Assembly (NCBI GenBank): GCA_025936045.1
Contig: JAICUB010000021.1
Span: 50,699-114,698 of the forward strand
Direction of reading: 5' to 3'
DNA: 64,000 bases
DNA from: Polyangiaceae bacterium
GTDB taxonomy: Bacteria; Myxococcota_A; Polyangia; Polyangiales; Polyangiaceae
Shown: positions 26,389 through 36,098 of the stretch, one piece after another
Numbering within the stretch: the stretch's first letter is position 1
Layout of the letters: every line of letters starts with the position of its first letter
Translations under genes and position numbers: made by a program
The notes under the pieces: generated by a model
What the model was told of the DNA's origin: nothing
Seen by the model: only the letters and a program-made list of their open reading frames with translations
Databases searched by the model: none

Positions 26389-28356
26389 CTACTTGTGCTT
26401 CCGCTGCCACCCGGCGCGTCCTTCCACGATGCCGCCGTCGGCGCTCAGAGCGACGACCATGCCGGCGTCGGCCATGATGCTGATCATCGGCGCGGTCCAG
26501 GACGGATCGCTCCAGACGGCGCGCCACGCCGAGTCACGCTCGGGGTCGCGCACCCAGAGCCTTCCGAGGCTCGCCACCCATTCGCGATCGAGTACGTCCA
26601 TCGCGCCCGCGGTGAGATCCGGCTCGCCTTCGGCGATCGAGCTCGTCGTGGTCTTGCCTTCGACGCGTAGCGCCACGCCGTTCGACCCGACGAGGAGCCC
26701 GAGGTGCCGCTCGGGTTCGCTCGCGCCCCCGACGAACGAGCGCGTCCGGGGGGTCGTGAGGTATTCGAGCTCCCATTGTAGGGGCGTGTACACCGCGGCG
26801 AATCCGCCGCCCTGAGCGAGCCGCCCGCACACGAGCCAACGCGTGTCCTCGAGTCGCAAGAGCGAGGCGACGTACGAAACGCCGTCGAGCTGCAGCGGGC
26901 GCACCCAGCGCCGCGCCGCCATCGCAAAGAGGAGGGGAGGCGCTCCGCGGCGCTCGGCGACGGCGGCGAGCAAGTCGTCGGTTCGCCCGCTCGCGTGCGT
27001 GAACGTGACGTCCGGCTGCGGCGCGCGATGCACCTCGCGCACCCCGTCCGTCGCATACACCGCGAGCGTCCCCTGGCCGCCGACGAGCCACCCGCCCGCC
27101 TCGTAGCGGCGTACGAACGTCATCTGTCCGGGCAGGTTCGCGGTCACGTTGCGCGCGTCCACCCATGATTGCCCGTCCCAAAAAATCGGCCCCGAGGGCG
27201 TGAGCGACAAGCAGCGCCCGTCCACGTCCCAGGCCGCCGAGAGCACCGTGCGCTCGCCGCCGGGCGGGTGTCGCACCGTCCAGAGCCAGCTCGTGAGATC
27301 GCCCGGCGGTGCCAGGTTGAGGAGGCTGTTCATCAGCCGGCGCGCGGGACGCGGGGGCGTCGAGCTCTCGCTGAGCCACGGGACGATACTCGCGGCGAGC
27401 TCCTGTCCCTCCTGCGGGCGCCGGTCCGCTTCGAGCGAGGTCGCCCGCGCGAGCAGCTGGTCGATGGCGCGGCACGCTTCGACGCGCTGGCGGATTTCAG
27501 GAGCGAGGTGCTTGCCGTCGAGGATGCTCTTGCGCATCTTGTTGCGCATGAGCGTCATCGCGGCGATGGGCGCGTTTGCCTCGAAGTAGTGTTCCCCCGT
27601 GAGCGCGAAGTAGATGACGCACGCCAGGCTGAACACGTCGGTGTACGTGCCCACGCCCACCGAGTCGGGCATGACTTGTTCGGGCGCGGCGTACCCGACC
27701 GTCCCCACCGGAACGCCACCGAACGTCTGAGCAAGACCTTGCGGGCGCGCGATGCCGAAGTCCGAGATCTTGAAAATCTCCGCTTCGCCGAAGCCGCAGC
27801 AGAGAATGTTGCCGGGCGTGAGATCGCGGTGGATCACGCCGACGCCGTGGATCGCGAGCATGCCCGCGGCGAGACAGCGCACGAGGTGAGCGCCGCGCGC
27901 CGCGTCGAAGGCGAAACCGGTGCGCTCGACGCCGTAGGCGACGCGATCCTCGAGCGTGGTGCCCTCGATGCCGCCGTGCACGTACTCGACGGCGAGCCAC
28001 GGCGTCGGTGGGCGGAGCGAGCCGTGAAGCTCCGCGGCGCCGGTGTCGACCAGGCGCACGACGAACGGAGTCGGCGGCACGCGCTCGTTCAGGCGACCGA
28101 GCGCCACCGCCTCCTTCAAGACGACCATGCCGGCGGCGGCGTCCGCGGGCCCGCTGCCGAAGCCGCTCCGCACCATCTTGATCACGACCGGTGAAATTCC
28201 GTCCGACGCTTGACGCAGCGCGAGAAACGCCGTGCCCATGCCGCCCTCACCGATTTGTCGCTCGAGCCGGTAGGTGACGCCGGGCTGAACTTCGGAGCGG
28301 ATGACGGTTCCGCTCAAGGAGTTCGGGCTCGGGATGCTCGAAAAGCGGTCGACCAT
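26389..28356 (-). CDS. Ser/Thr protein kinase with propeller-like C-terminal domain
   Basis: A 655-residue cytoplasmic kinase. The N-lobe shows IGEGGMGTAF and VVIKMV (catalytic Lys), the catalytic loop is HRDLTPGN (Thr in place of the usual Lys), followed by DFGIARP and a GYAAPEQ activation segment. After about residue 340 comes a domain with repeated blade-like segments (GPIFWDGQSW, GGWLVGGQGTLAVY, RWLVCGRLAQGG, LGLLVGSNGVALRV, VALSADGGIVEG), suggesting a beta-propeller. No membrane helix is seen. The partner is unknown. It lies 54 bp downstream of apaG on the same strand. Confidence 0.9.
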   Translation of the reverse strand: MVDRFSSIPSPNSLSGTVIRSEVQPGVTYRLERQIGEGGMGTAFLALRQASDGISPVVIKMVRSGFGSGPADAAAGMVVLKEAVALGRLNERVPPTPFVVRLVDTGAAELHGSLRPPTPWLAVEYVHGGIEGTTLEDRVAYGVERTGFAFDAARGAHLVRCLAAGMLAIHGVGVIHRDLTPGNILCCGFGEAEIFKISDFGIARPQGLAQTFGGVPVGTVGYAAPEQVMPDSVGVGTYTDVFSLACVIYFALTGEHYFEANAPIAAMTLMRNKMRKSILDGKHLAPEIRQRVEACRAIDQLLARATSLEADRRPQEGQELAASIVPWLSESSTPPRPARRLMNSLLNLAPPGDLTSWLWTVRHPPGGERTVLSAAWDVDGRCLSLTPSGPIFWDGQSWVDARNVTANLPGQMTFVRRYEAGGWLVGGQGTLAVYATDGVREVHRAPQPDVTFTHASGRTDDLLAAVAERRGAPPLLFAMAARRWVRPLQLDGVSYVASLLRLEDTRWLVCGRLAQGGGFAAVYTPLQWELEYLTTPRTRSFVGGASEPERHLGLLVGSNGVALRVEGKTTTSSIAEGEPDLTAGAMDVLDREWVASLGRLWVRDPERDSAWRAVWSDPSWTAPMISIMADAGMVVALSADGGIVEGRAGWQRKHK

Positions 28357-28410
28357 GCGCGCGCTCTGCCCCCGAGAAGTGCCGCTCAGGCTACCACGGA
28401 AGGCCGAAGC

Positions 28411-28803
28411 TCAGTGGAAGTGACCGTGCTCTCGGAGGGCGAACGGGGCGATTTCGATCTCGAAGCGTTCGCTTCGGGCCGGGGCGACGAGCTCGTAGGT
28501 GCCGCGCATGGAGCCGAAGGCCGTGTCGAGCGGGCAGCCCGACGTGTATTTGAAGCTCTCGCCGGAAGCGAGCCGCGGCTGCTCACCAACCACGCCCGGA
28601 CCACGTACCTCTTCCACGCGGCCGTGCGCGTTCGTGATGATCCAGTGCCGGTTCAAGAGCTGCACTGGTTCCGGTCCTTCGTTCGTGATCGTCACCGTAT
28701 AGAGGAAGAAGTATTCGCGACGGGTCGGCTCCGAGCGCTCAGGGGAGAACCGGCACTCGACGTGCACCCGAACGTGGCGGGTTACTGCTTCTGAGCTCGA
28801 CAC
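28411..28803 (-). CDS. apaG: ApaG domain protein
   Basis: A 130-residue ApaG/FN3-like beta-sandwich protein; family members are linked to divalent cation homeostasis and the apaH region in enterics, but the role is not settled. Diagnostic segments are VQLLNRHWIITNAHGRVEEV, GPGVVGEQPRLASGE, FKYTSGCPLDT and MRGTYELV. GTG at 28803 has AAGGA nine bases upstream and fits the family N-terminus (VTRHVRVHVECRF); a longer in-frame ATG is rejected. No apaH or ksgA is adjacent. Confidence 0.92.
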   Translation of the reverse strand: MSSSEAVTRHVRVHVECRFSPERSEPTRREYFFLYTVTITNEGPEPVQLLNRHWIITNAHGRVEEVRGPGVVGEQPRLASGESFKYTSGCPLDTAFGSMRGTYELVAPARSERFEIEIAPFALREHGHFH

Positions 28804-28991
28804 CGGCGAAGTCCTTCCTCGGAGACTCACATTTCTCCCGCGCGGCCGGCTACGGCTTAGAGACAGCAACGAGTTCCGCGCGTCACCGGCGAGCCGGCCG
28901 GCCTGCCGAGGCGTGGCCCGGGAGCCGTTTCGCCGCAGGTTCGGCCCCCTGGCTTGACTCCTTTCCCGACCTCTGGCCGGAATCCTCCCGC

Positions 28992-29660
28992 TTGGCAGCC
29001 TGCTACTTCGACGTCGACGGCACGCTGGTTCGGACGAACCTGATCCAGCCGACCGTTTATTACCTTTTGAACCAGGGCACGCCGGTGCAAACGGCGCTCA
29101 GGGTCGGCAAGGCGCTCTTCCGTGCGCCGCGCATGGCGTATGCGGAGCTCCTGGATCGTCGCACGTTCAACGAGCTTTTATACAGTGCTTACGCGGGGAT
29201 GAGCGAAGATCGTCTCGCCGTGCTCGCGGACGAGGTGTTCGACTCGGTGCTCAAGCCCTCGCTGTTTCCCGCGGCGAGGGATCTCGTCGACAAGAGCAAG
29301 GCCGCCGGTCACGAAGTCGTCTTCGTTTCCGGCGCGCTCGATTGGATCGTCCGACGCCTCGCCGAACACTTCGGCGGCGGCGGCGTGATCGCCAACCGGC
29401 TCGAGATGAAGGCGGGCATCGCCACCGGCAAGCTCTTGAAGCCCGTCGTCGCCGGGCCCGAGAAGGCACGCATCGTGCGTGACCATGCGCGCGAGCGGGG
29501 CTACGACCTCGACGACTGTTTCGCCTTCAGCGACAGCTATTCGGACGTTCCGATGCTCAGCGTGGTCGGACATCCCGCCGCGGTGAACCCCGACAAGCGC
29601 TTGGCCCTCTTGGCCAAGGCCTATTCCTGGCCGCTCTTCGATCTGACGGCCCACGCCTGA
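28992..29660 (+). CDS. HAD-IB family phosphatase
   Basis: A 222-residue HAD-superfamily hydrolase of the SerB-like IB class. Motif I is YFDVDGTLVRTN, motif II VVFVSGA, motif III a Lys near VAGPEKARIV, and motif IV CFAFSDSYSDVPML. It would hydrolyse a phosphomonoester. It is the first gene of a + strand run in which gaps shrink from 43 bp to overlaps of 4 bp, so it probably supplies a dephosphorylation step to the lipid pathway encoded downstream. The start is TTG; no better start or ribosome site is seen. Confidence 0.88.
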   Translation: MAACYFDVDGTLVRTNLIQPTVYYLLNQGTPVQTALRVGKALFRAPRMAYAELLDRRTFNELLYSAYAGMSEDRLAVLADEVFDSVLKPSLFPAARDLVDKSKAAGHEVVFVSGALDWIVRRLAEHFGGGGVIANRLEMKAGIATGKLLKPVVAGPEKARIVRDHARERGYDLDDCFAFSDSYSDVPMLSVVGHPAAVNPDKRLALLAKAYSWPLFDLTAHA

Positions 29661-29703
29661 CGCCGAGCGCGAGCCTTCCCCAAGCCGACCTAGCGATACC
29701 CGT

Positions 29704-31302
29704 ATGAATCATCCGTGTCTGGTCACCCTCGAGCGCGACAGTGCGCCGCGCACCCTCTTTTCCGGCGATCGGCTGGTGGAGGTCGACTTGCCGGTCGGCA
29801 CGCGCGTGATTTACCCGAAGCCGCCGCTCGAGCCGCTCCGCGATCCCGACGCGGCGATTCGCTACGCGTTGAACCATCCGCTCGGCTCCGATCCGCTGTA
29901 CGCGCGGCTTCGCCCCGGCATGAAGGTCACGATCGCGGTCGACGATATTTCCTTGCCGTTGCCGCCGATGCGCCGTCCCGACGTGCGCGAGCGGCTCGTC
30001 ACGATCGTGCTCGAGCAGCTCGCCGATCACGGCATCGAGGACATCGAGATCATCATCGCGACCGGCGTGCACCGGCGCATGAAGGCGCACGAAATACGCC
30101 ACATTTTGGGGGATCGCATCTTCGACGCCTATTGGCCGGATCGCCTCTACAACCACGACGCCGAAGACACGGCCAACCTGGTCGAGGTCGGACGCACGCC
30201 GCACGGTGAAAAGCTCGTCCTCAACCGGCGTGCGGTCGAGAGCGATCTGCTGATCTACGCCAACATGAACTACGTGCCGATGAACGGCGGCTACAAGTCC
30301 GTCGCCGTCGGCCTCTGCAACTACGAGAGCCTGCGCTCGCATCACAATCCGCACTCGATCCGCGCGTCGGACAGCTACATGGATCCGGCGCGCTCGCAGC
30401 TCGCGAACGACATCGAGCGCATGGGCCGGCTCGCCCACGAAAAGCTCGACATCTTCACGATCGAAACCACGATCAACAATCGCATGTTCGATCGTTCGCT
30501 CGACTTTCTCGTGAAGAACGAGGACGAGTTGAGCTCGCGCGAGAAAGCGCTGTTGAAGGCGCTCGTGGTCTCGACGGCGAAGCTGCCGCAGCCCGCGCGC
30601 CACGCTATTTTCGACAGGTTCCCCGCGCCCTACGGCATGACGGGCGTCTGGGCCGGCGCGGTCGGCGAGGTGCACGCGCGCTCCGTGGAGCGGAACTTCG
30701 AGCAGTATTGCGTGCCGATCGAGGGGCAGGCGGACGTGCTCGTCTACGGCGTGCCGTACATCAGCCCTTACAACGTGCATGCGTTCTTGAATCCGCTGCT
30801 CGTGCAGGTGCTGGCGCAGGGCTACCTCTTCAACATGTACCGAGGCGCGCCGCTCGTGAAGAAGGGCGGTACGCTGATCCTGCTTCACCCCTGCACGGAC
30901 AAGTTCGACCACGAGCAGCACGCGCCGTACGTGGACTTCGTGCATCGTCTCCTGCCCGAGACACGCGACGCCGTGGAGCTCCGCGACCGTTACGAAGAGA
31001 AGTACGCGCGCGATCCGGCGCTGATTCAGATGTTCCGCACCGGGCACGCGTACCACCCGTCGCACCCATTTTTCATGTGGTACTGGGGCGAGAACGGCCG
31101 TCAGCACCTCGGTCGCGTCATCGTCGTCGGAGCGGACAACGAGTACATTCCGAAGCTCTTCGGCTGGGAAACCGCGCCGAGCATGGAGGATGCGCTCTAC
31201 CGCGCGAAAAACGGCGAAAATCGCTCGCTCAGCGTGACGGCGCTGCACGTCCCGCCCGTGATCATGGGTGACGTGACGGTGCCCGGAGGAGCGGCCGGTT
31301 GA
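29704..31302 (+). CDS. LarA-like (DUF2088/lactate racemase-type) protein
   Basis: A 532-residue protein whose N-terminal half matches the lactate racemase family: VTIAVDDISLPLP, IIIATGVHRRMKAHEI, and NGGYKSVAVGLCNYESLRSH. The conserved His of ATGxHR and the Lys of GGxKS, which in LarA contact the substrate and the nickel-pincer cofactor, are both present. The C-terminal part is longer than usual. No larB, larC or larE cofactor gene is present in the window. It overlaps the following lipid synthase gene by four bases (TTGA), which implies translational coupling and a joint role. The reaction is unknown; racemisation or redox at a hydroxyacyl carbon is possible. Confidence 0.82.
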   Translation: MNHPCLVTLERDSAPRTLFSGDRLVEVDLPVGTRVIYPKPPLEPLRDPDAAIRYALNHPLGSDPLYARLRPGMKVTIAVDDISLPLPPMRRPDVRERLVTIVLEQLADHGIEDIEIIIATGVHRRMKAHEIRHILGDRIFDAYWPDRLYNHDAEDTANLVEVGRTPHGEKLVLNRRAVESDLLIYANMNYVPMNGGYKSVAVGLCNYESLRSHHNPHSIRASDSYMDPARSQLANDIERMGRLAHEKLDIFTIETTINNRMFDRSLDFLVKNEDELSSREKALLKALVVSTAKLPQPARHAIFDRFPAPYGMTGVWAGAVGEVHARSVERNFEQYCVPIEGQADVLVYGVPYISPYNVHAFLNPLLVQVLAQGYLFNMYRGAPLVKKGGTLILLHPCTDKFDHEQHAPYVDFVHRLLPETRDAVELRDRYEEKYARDPALIQMFRTGHAYHPSHPFFMWYWGENGRQHLGRVIVVGADNEYIPKLFGWETAPSMEDALYRAKNGENRSLSVTALHVPPVIMGDVTVPGGAAG

Positions 31303-34300
31303 GCACGAACGGGAAGTCGAACGGCGCGCACGCCGCGCACGCCGCGAGCGGGACGCCCGAGTCGAATCGCACGGACGCGTCGCACGCGGAGCAGGCCTCG
31401 AACGGTGCGCTCGGCGAGCACGGTGCGCTCGGCACGCACGGCGCGCCGCAGCGTGGCCCGCTCGAGCTCGGAGCGCTCTTCGCCGGCAAGCGCTTGGTCG
31501 TCGTCGGCGGCACCGGCTACCTCGGGAAAACGTGGTGGTCCTTCTTGCTCGCGCACTTTCCGCGCGTCGAACACCTCTACCTGCTCGTGCGCGAGAAGGG
31601 GAAGCAGAACGCCGAAGAGCGCTTCTGGTCGGAGATCGTCCCGACGCCGGTGTTCGACCCGCTCCGCGCCGCGCACGGCGAGCGCTTCGAGGCGTTCATC
31701 CGCGAGAAAGTGACGCCCGTCCCGGGTGACGTCGTGCGGCCGTTCTGTGGGCTCACGCCCGATTTGCGTGCGGAGCTGCGCGGCTCGATCGCGGCGGTCG
31801 TGAACGCGGCGGGAGTCGTGGACTTCGATCCGCCGCTCGACGAAGCGCTCGAAGTCAACGCGTTCGGCGTACAGAACCTGGTAGCGCTGGCGCGCGATCT
31901 GGGTGACCTGCCGCTGCTCCATACGAGTACCTGTTACGTCGCGGGCAGCCGCACCGGACACGTGGGAGAAGCGAGCCCGCTCGAGTTTCCGTTCCCGCGC
32001 GCCCACGAGCTCGAGCGCACGCACTGGGATCCCGATCGTGAGATCTCCGAGTGCATGGACGTCGTCGAGCAGGCGCGGCATCGCGCGAGCGACGCGTTCC
32101 GGCAGAGTCACTTCCTCGACGAGGCCAAGAAGAGCCTCGCGGAGCGCGCGGAGCCGGCGCGCGGGCGCGTGCTCGAGAGCGAAGTGACGCGCGTGAAGCG
32201 CAAGTTCGTGGAAGCGCGCCTCGCCGAAACCGGCATGGAACGCGCCAAATTTTGGGGCTTCCCGAATACGTATACGTACACGAAGGCGATCGGCGAGCAG
32301 ATCGTCGCGCGCTCGGGGCTGCCCTTCACGATCGTGCGGCCCGCCATCGTCGAGTCTTCGCTGCGCTACCCGATGCCCGGCTGGAACGAGGGCATCAACA
32401 CGAGCGCTCCGCTCATCTACATCTTGAGAGAAGGCGGGCTCCAGATCCCGGGCTCCGATCACTACCTCGACTTCATCCCGGTCGACATGGTGGCGGGCGC
32501 CATGTGCGTCGCACTCGCCGAGCTCCTCGAGGGGACCGCCGAAGCCGTTTATCAGCTCGGCTCGACCGATTCGAACCCGTGCACGATGCGGCGCTTCTTC
32601 GAGCTCACCGGGCTCTACAAGCGCAAGTACTACCAGCGCACGATGCGCGGCGGACCGCTGCTCGCGTACCTGCAGTCGCACTTCGAGGGCGCGATGCTCT
32701 CGCGTCCGCAATTCGAGAGCTACGGGCCGAGGAAGATCGCTGACGGCGCGCGCGTCCTCGGTGGCCTACTCGAGCGCGCGCGCGAGCTCGGAGCGCCGAG
32801 CGCCTTGCTCGGGCCGGCCTCGGGCGCCATCGAGTCGTTCGCACGACAACAAGAGCGCGTCGGGAACATCCTCGAGGTGTTCGTCCCCTTCACGGTCGAT
32901 TACCACTACGTATTCAGCTGCGATCACGTGCGGCGCGCCGTGAGCCGCCTGTCGCCGGCCGAGCGCGAGGTCGTCAACTGGGCGCCGGATCGCATCGATT
33001 GGCGCGCGTGGTTCTTCGACGTGCACATGCCGGGCCTCGAGAAGTGGGTGTTCCCGCAGATCGACGAGAAGGTGAAACGCCGCCGTCGCGCGCCCGCCAG
33101 CCACGAGACGTTGGCGGCGCTGCTCGACGAGATGGCGACGCGCTTCGATCTCGCCGTCGCGCTCCAGCGCGCGGAGCCGAGCGGCCTCACGCGGCTTTCG
33201 TTCCGCGACTGGCGGGAACGGGCGCTCGCCTGCGCGGCGCGGCTCGTAAAGCTCGGCGTGAAGCCGGGGGATCGCGTCGCGCTCGCGGCGCAGAATCATC
33301 CTGCGTGGCCGATCGCGTTTTTCGGCATCCTTTACGCGGGGGCCACCGTCGTGCCGCTCGATGCCGCCGTCGACGTAGATACGGCGCGCACGCTCGTCGA
33401 CGCCTCCGGCTCGCGCGTCTTCGTCGGCGACGCAGCGGCGCGCGTCCGTCTCGAGCTCGCGCTCGCCGATCGGGTCGCGTTCCTCGACGTGCGTGAAGCC
33501 GCCGAGCCGGGCCCGCTCGCCGAACCCGCGGCGACGGACGCCGCCGCGGTCGCCGCCCTCATTTATACGAGCGGCACCACGGGCAAGCCGAAGGGCGTCG
33601 CGCTCTCGCACGCGAACTTGACGGCGCTCGTCGCTTCGCTCGCGCCGCTCTTCCCCCTCGGCAAGGCCGATCGCGTGCTGAGCGTGCTCCCGCTCCACCA
33701 CACCTTCGAGCTCACTTGCGGCATGCTGCTGCCGCTCTCGCGTGGCGCCCGCATCGTCTACCTCGACGAGCTCAACGCCGAACGTCTCGAGCACGCGCTG
33801 TCCGAAGGGCGCATCACCGGCCTCATCGGCGTGCCCGCGCTCTGGGAAATGCTCGAGCGCCGTATCCTTTCGCGCGTCGCGGAGCGCGGCGCGGCGTTCT
33901 CGCACGTCTTCGATTTCGCCGTGGAGCTCAATCGCACGCTCGGGAAATCGCTAGGTATGGACGCGGGGCGCGTGCTCTTCGGCCCCGTGCACCAGGCGCT
34001 CGGCGGACACCTGCGCTTCCTCGTGAGCGGAGGGGCGGCGTTGCCGGAGCGCACGCATCGACTCTTCGCAGGCCTCGGTCTGCACCTCGCGGAAGGCTAC
34101 GGACTCACGGAAGCGTCCCCCGTGCTTACGGTCGCGGAGGCCGGACCGAAGGCGCGCTCGGGGCACGTCGGCCGCGCGATCCCCGGCGTCGAAATCCGCA
34201 TCGCCGAGCCGAACGCGGAGGGCGTAGGCGAGGTGCTCGCGCGCGGACCGAACGTCATGCTCGGCTACTCGGACGATCCCGAAGCGACGAGCCAGACGAT

Positions 34301-36098
34301 CGACCGCGATGGTTGGCTGCACACGGGCGATCTCGGCAAAGTCGACGGCCGCGGGCATCTCGTGATCGCCGGTCGCGCCAAGGACGTGATCGTCGCGTCG
34401 AACGGCGAAAACGTGTACCCCGACGACGTGGAGACGCGGCTCGGCCGCGTCGAGCACGTGAAGGAGCTCGCGGTGGTCGGCATCACGGACGGACGCGGCG
34501 GCGAGCGGGTCGCCTGCGTCGCCGTGCCGGAAGAAGAGGGCGACGTGCCGCGCGCCGAGCGGCACGTACGCGCCCGCAAGGCGCTCGACGAGGCGATTTC
34601 GGGGCTGCCCGTCGCGCAGCGGCCTGCGACCGTGACGCTGTTCGACCTGCCGCTGCCGCGTACCGCGACGCGCAAGGTGAAGCGCGCGGAGCTCAGACGT
34701 CAGCTCGAGCGCATGTCCGGCTCACAGGAGGCGCCGAGCAGCCGCAGCGCCGCGGCGGACGTGGCGGCGCAGAGCGTGCGCGCCGCGGTCGCGGCCATCG
34801 GCCGGCGGGACGCGGCGACGCTCCACGCCGGTCAGAGCCTGCGCGGCGATCTCGCGTTCGACTCCTTGATGCTGCTCGAGCTCCTGGTCGCGCTCGAAAG
34901 CCAGCACGGGCGCACGTTCGACGCCGAGCGCTTGAACGCGTGCCACACCTTGGGGGACATCGAGGAGCTCCTGCGCGAGCGACCGGAAACGCGCCGCCCC
35001 GTCGTGACCACGACCATCGCCGAAGCGGAGCCGCGCGCGCTCGAGGTCCCCGAGCCGCTCCGCGAAGCGGCGATGCACTGGCTCGGCCGCGCGCAACACG
35101 GCTTTTACGAGCGCGTGCTCACCACCAAAGTGACGGGTCGCGCGCACATCCCGTACAACCGAAACGTCATCGTCGCGGCGAACCACGCGAGCCACCTCGA
35201 CATGGGTCTCGTGAAGTACGCGCTCGGCAGCTACGGCAGCGAGCTCGTGTCGCTCGCGGCGCAGGACTACTTCTTCGAAGGGAATCGCTTCTTGAGCGCT
35301 TACTTCGAAAATTTCACGCGCCTCGTGCCGATGCCGCGCAACGGCTCGCTGCGTCAGGGTCTGCGCACGGCCGGCGAGCTCATCGAGCAGGGTAAGACGC
35401 TCTTGGTCTTTCCCGAGGGGACGCGCAGCACGGACGGCCTCGTGCACGAATTCAAGGCCATCGTCGGGCATCTGGCGCTCCACCACGGCGTCGACGTGCT
35501 GCCGCTCTATCTCGGCGGCACCCACGCGGCGCTACCGAAGGGCGGCAAGCTGGTGAGGCAGCGCAACGTGGAAGCCCGCATCGGTCCCGTGATGGAAGCC
35601 GCGGAGCTCGCGCGATTGACGCAAGGGCTCACGCCGACGGAAGCGTCGCGCAAGGCCGCGCATTTGATCGAGGAGGCGGTGCGGGCGCTCGGCCGCGGCT
35701 CGCTGCTCGAGCTCGAGCGGCTCGACCCCGAGACCGCCGCACAACGGCCGCCGGCTCCGCCCACGCTCCACGACGTATTCCAGGAGCTCGAGCGCCGCTT
35801 CGCGCCGAACGCCGTCGAGCGGCCCACGAGCTACTACTTCTCGCTCGGCGAGGATCGCTTCACGCTGCTCGTTTCCAAGGAGGGGTGCGAAGTGAAGGAG
35901 GGTAAGCACGTCGCCGCGGCCGATTGCGTATTGAAGACGACGCCGGATCTCTTCGCGCGCATCGTGCGCGAGGCCTACGTGCCGTCACCCGCCGAGTTCA
36001 TGTCGGGCGCGGTGAAGACGAACAACGTCGGTCTTTTGCTGGAGTTTCAAAAAGCGTTTCGACTGCTCGAGCCCCGAGCTCCGGCGGAAAGCGAATGA
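31299..36098 (+). CDS. ElbD-like multidomain lipid synthase: reductase-ligase-ACP-acyltransferase-SCP2
   Basis: A 1599-residue enzyme. A disordered N-terminus (1-55) is followed by a fatty acyl-CoA-reductase-type SDR domain (VVGGTGYLG at 68-76, YTYTK near 326, FAR-C region to about 590). An adenylating acyl ligase follows (604-1150; YTSGTTGKPKG near 753, EGYGLTEAS near 930, DGWLHTGDLG near 1004). An acyl carrier domain has GDLAFDSLMLLEL with Ser 1189 as the phosphopantetheine site. A PlsC acyltransferase has NHASHLD (H1296, D1301) and FPEGTRS near 1371. The last 110 residues are SCP2 sterol-carrier-like. From memory, Myxococcus xanthus ElbD, the ether-lipid enzyme, has the reductase, ligase, carrier and acyltransferase parts. 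The start is TTG, overlapping the upstream stop. Confidence 0.9.
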   Translation: MSTNGKSNGAHAAHAASGTPESNRTDASHAEQASNGALGEHGALGTHGAPQRGPLELGALFAGKRLVVVGGTGYLGKTWWSFLLAHFPRVEHLYLLVREKGKQNAEERFWSEIVPTPVFDPLRAAHGERFEAFIREKVTPVPGDVVRPFCGLTPDLRAELRGSIAAVVNAAGVVDFDPPLDEALEVNAFGVQNLVALARDLGDLPLLHTSTCYVAGSRTGHVGEASPLEFPFPRAHELERTHWDPDREISECMDVVEQARHRASDAFRQSHFLDEAKKSLAERAEPARGRVLESEVTRVKRKFVEARLAETGMERAKFWGFPNTYTYTKAIGEQIVARSGLPFTIVRPAIVESSLRYPMPGWNEGINTSAPLIYILREGGLQIPGSDHYLDFIPVDMVAGAMCVALAELLEGTAEAVYQLGSTDSNPCTMRRFFELTGLYKRKYYQRTMRGGPLLAYLQSHFEGAMLSRPQFESYGPRKIADGARVLGGLLERARELGAPSALLGPASGAIESFARQQERVGNILEVFVPFTVDYHYVFSCDHVRRAVSRLSPAEREVVNWAPDRIDWRAWFFDVHMPGLEKWVFPQIDEKVKRRRRAPASHETLAALLDEMATRFDLAVALQRAEPSGLTRLSFRDWRERALACAARLVKLGVKPGDRVALAAQNHPAWPIAFFGILYAGATVVPLDAAVDVDTARTLVDASGSRVFVGDAAARVRLELALADRVAFLDVREAAEPGPLAEPAATDAAAVAALIYTSGTTGKPKGVALSHANLTALVASLAPLFPLGKADRVLSVLPLHHTFELTCGMLLPLSRGARIVYLDELNAERLEHALSEGRITGLIGVPALWEMLERRILSRVAERGAAFSHVFDFAVELNRTLGKSLGMDAGRVLFGPVHQALGGHLRFLVSGGAALPERTHRLFAGLGLHLAEGYGLTEASPVLTVAEAGPKARSGHVGRAIPGVEIRIAEPNAEGVGEVLARGPNVMLGYSDDPEATSQTIDRDGWLHTGDLGKVDGRGHLVIAGRAKDVIVASNGENVYPDDVETRLGRVEHVKELAVVGITDGRGGERVACVAVPEEEGDVPRAERHVRARKALDEAISGLPVAQRPATVTLFDLPLPRTATRKVKRAELRRQLERMSGSQEAPSSRSAAADVAAQSVRAAVAAIGRRDAATLHAGQSLRGDLAFDSLMLLELLVALESQHGRTFDAERLNACHTLGDIEELLRERPETRRPVVTTTIAEAEPRALEVPEPLREAAMHWLGRAQHGFYERVLTTKVTGRAHIPYNRNVIVAANHASHLDMGLVKYALGSYGSELVSLAAQDYFFEGNRFLSAYFENFTRLVPMPRNGSLRQGLRTAGELIEQGKTLLVFPEGTRSTDGLVHEFKAIVGHLALHHGVDVLPLYLGGTHAALPKGGKLVRQRNVEARIGPVMEAAELARLTQGLTPTEASRKAAHLIEEAVRALGRGSLLELERLDPETAAQRPPAPPTLHDVFQELERRFAPNAVERPTSYYFSLGEDRFTLLVSKEGCEVKEGKHVAAADCVLKTTPDLFARIVREAYVPSPAEFMSGAVKTNNVGLLLEFQKAFRLLEPRAPAESE

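Noticed and set aside
29557..31248. A 563-codon minus-strand open frame
   Set aside because: It is antisense to the LarA-like gene, whose sense frame has conserved motifs.
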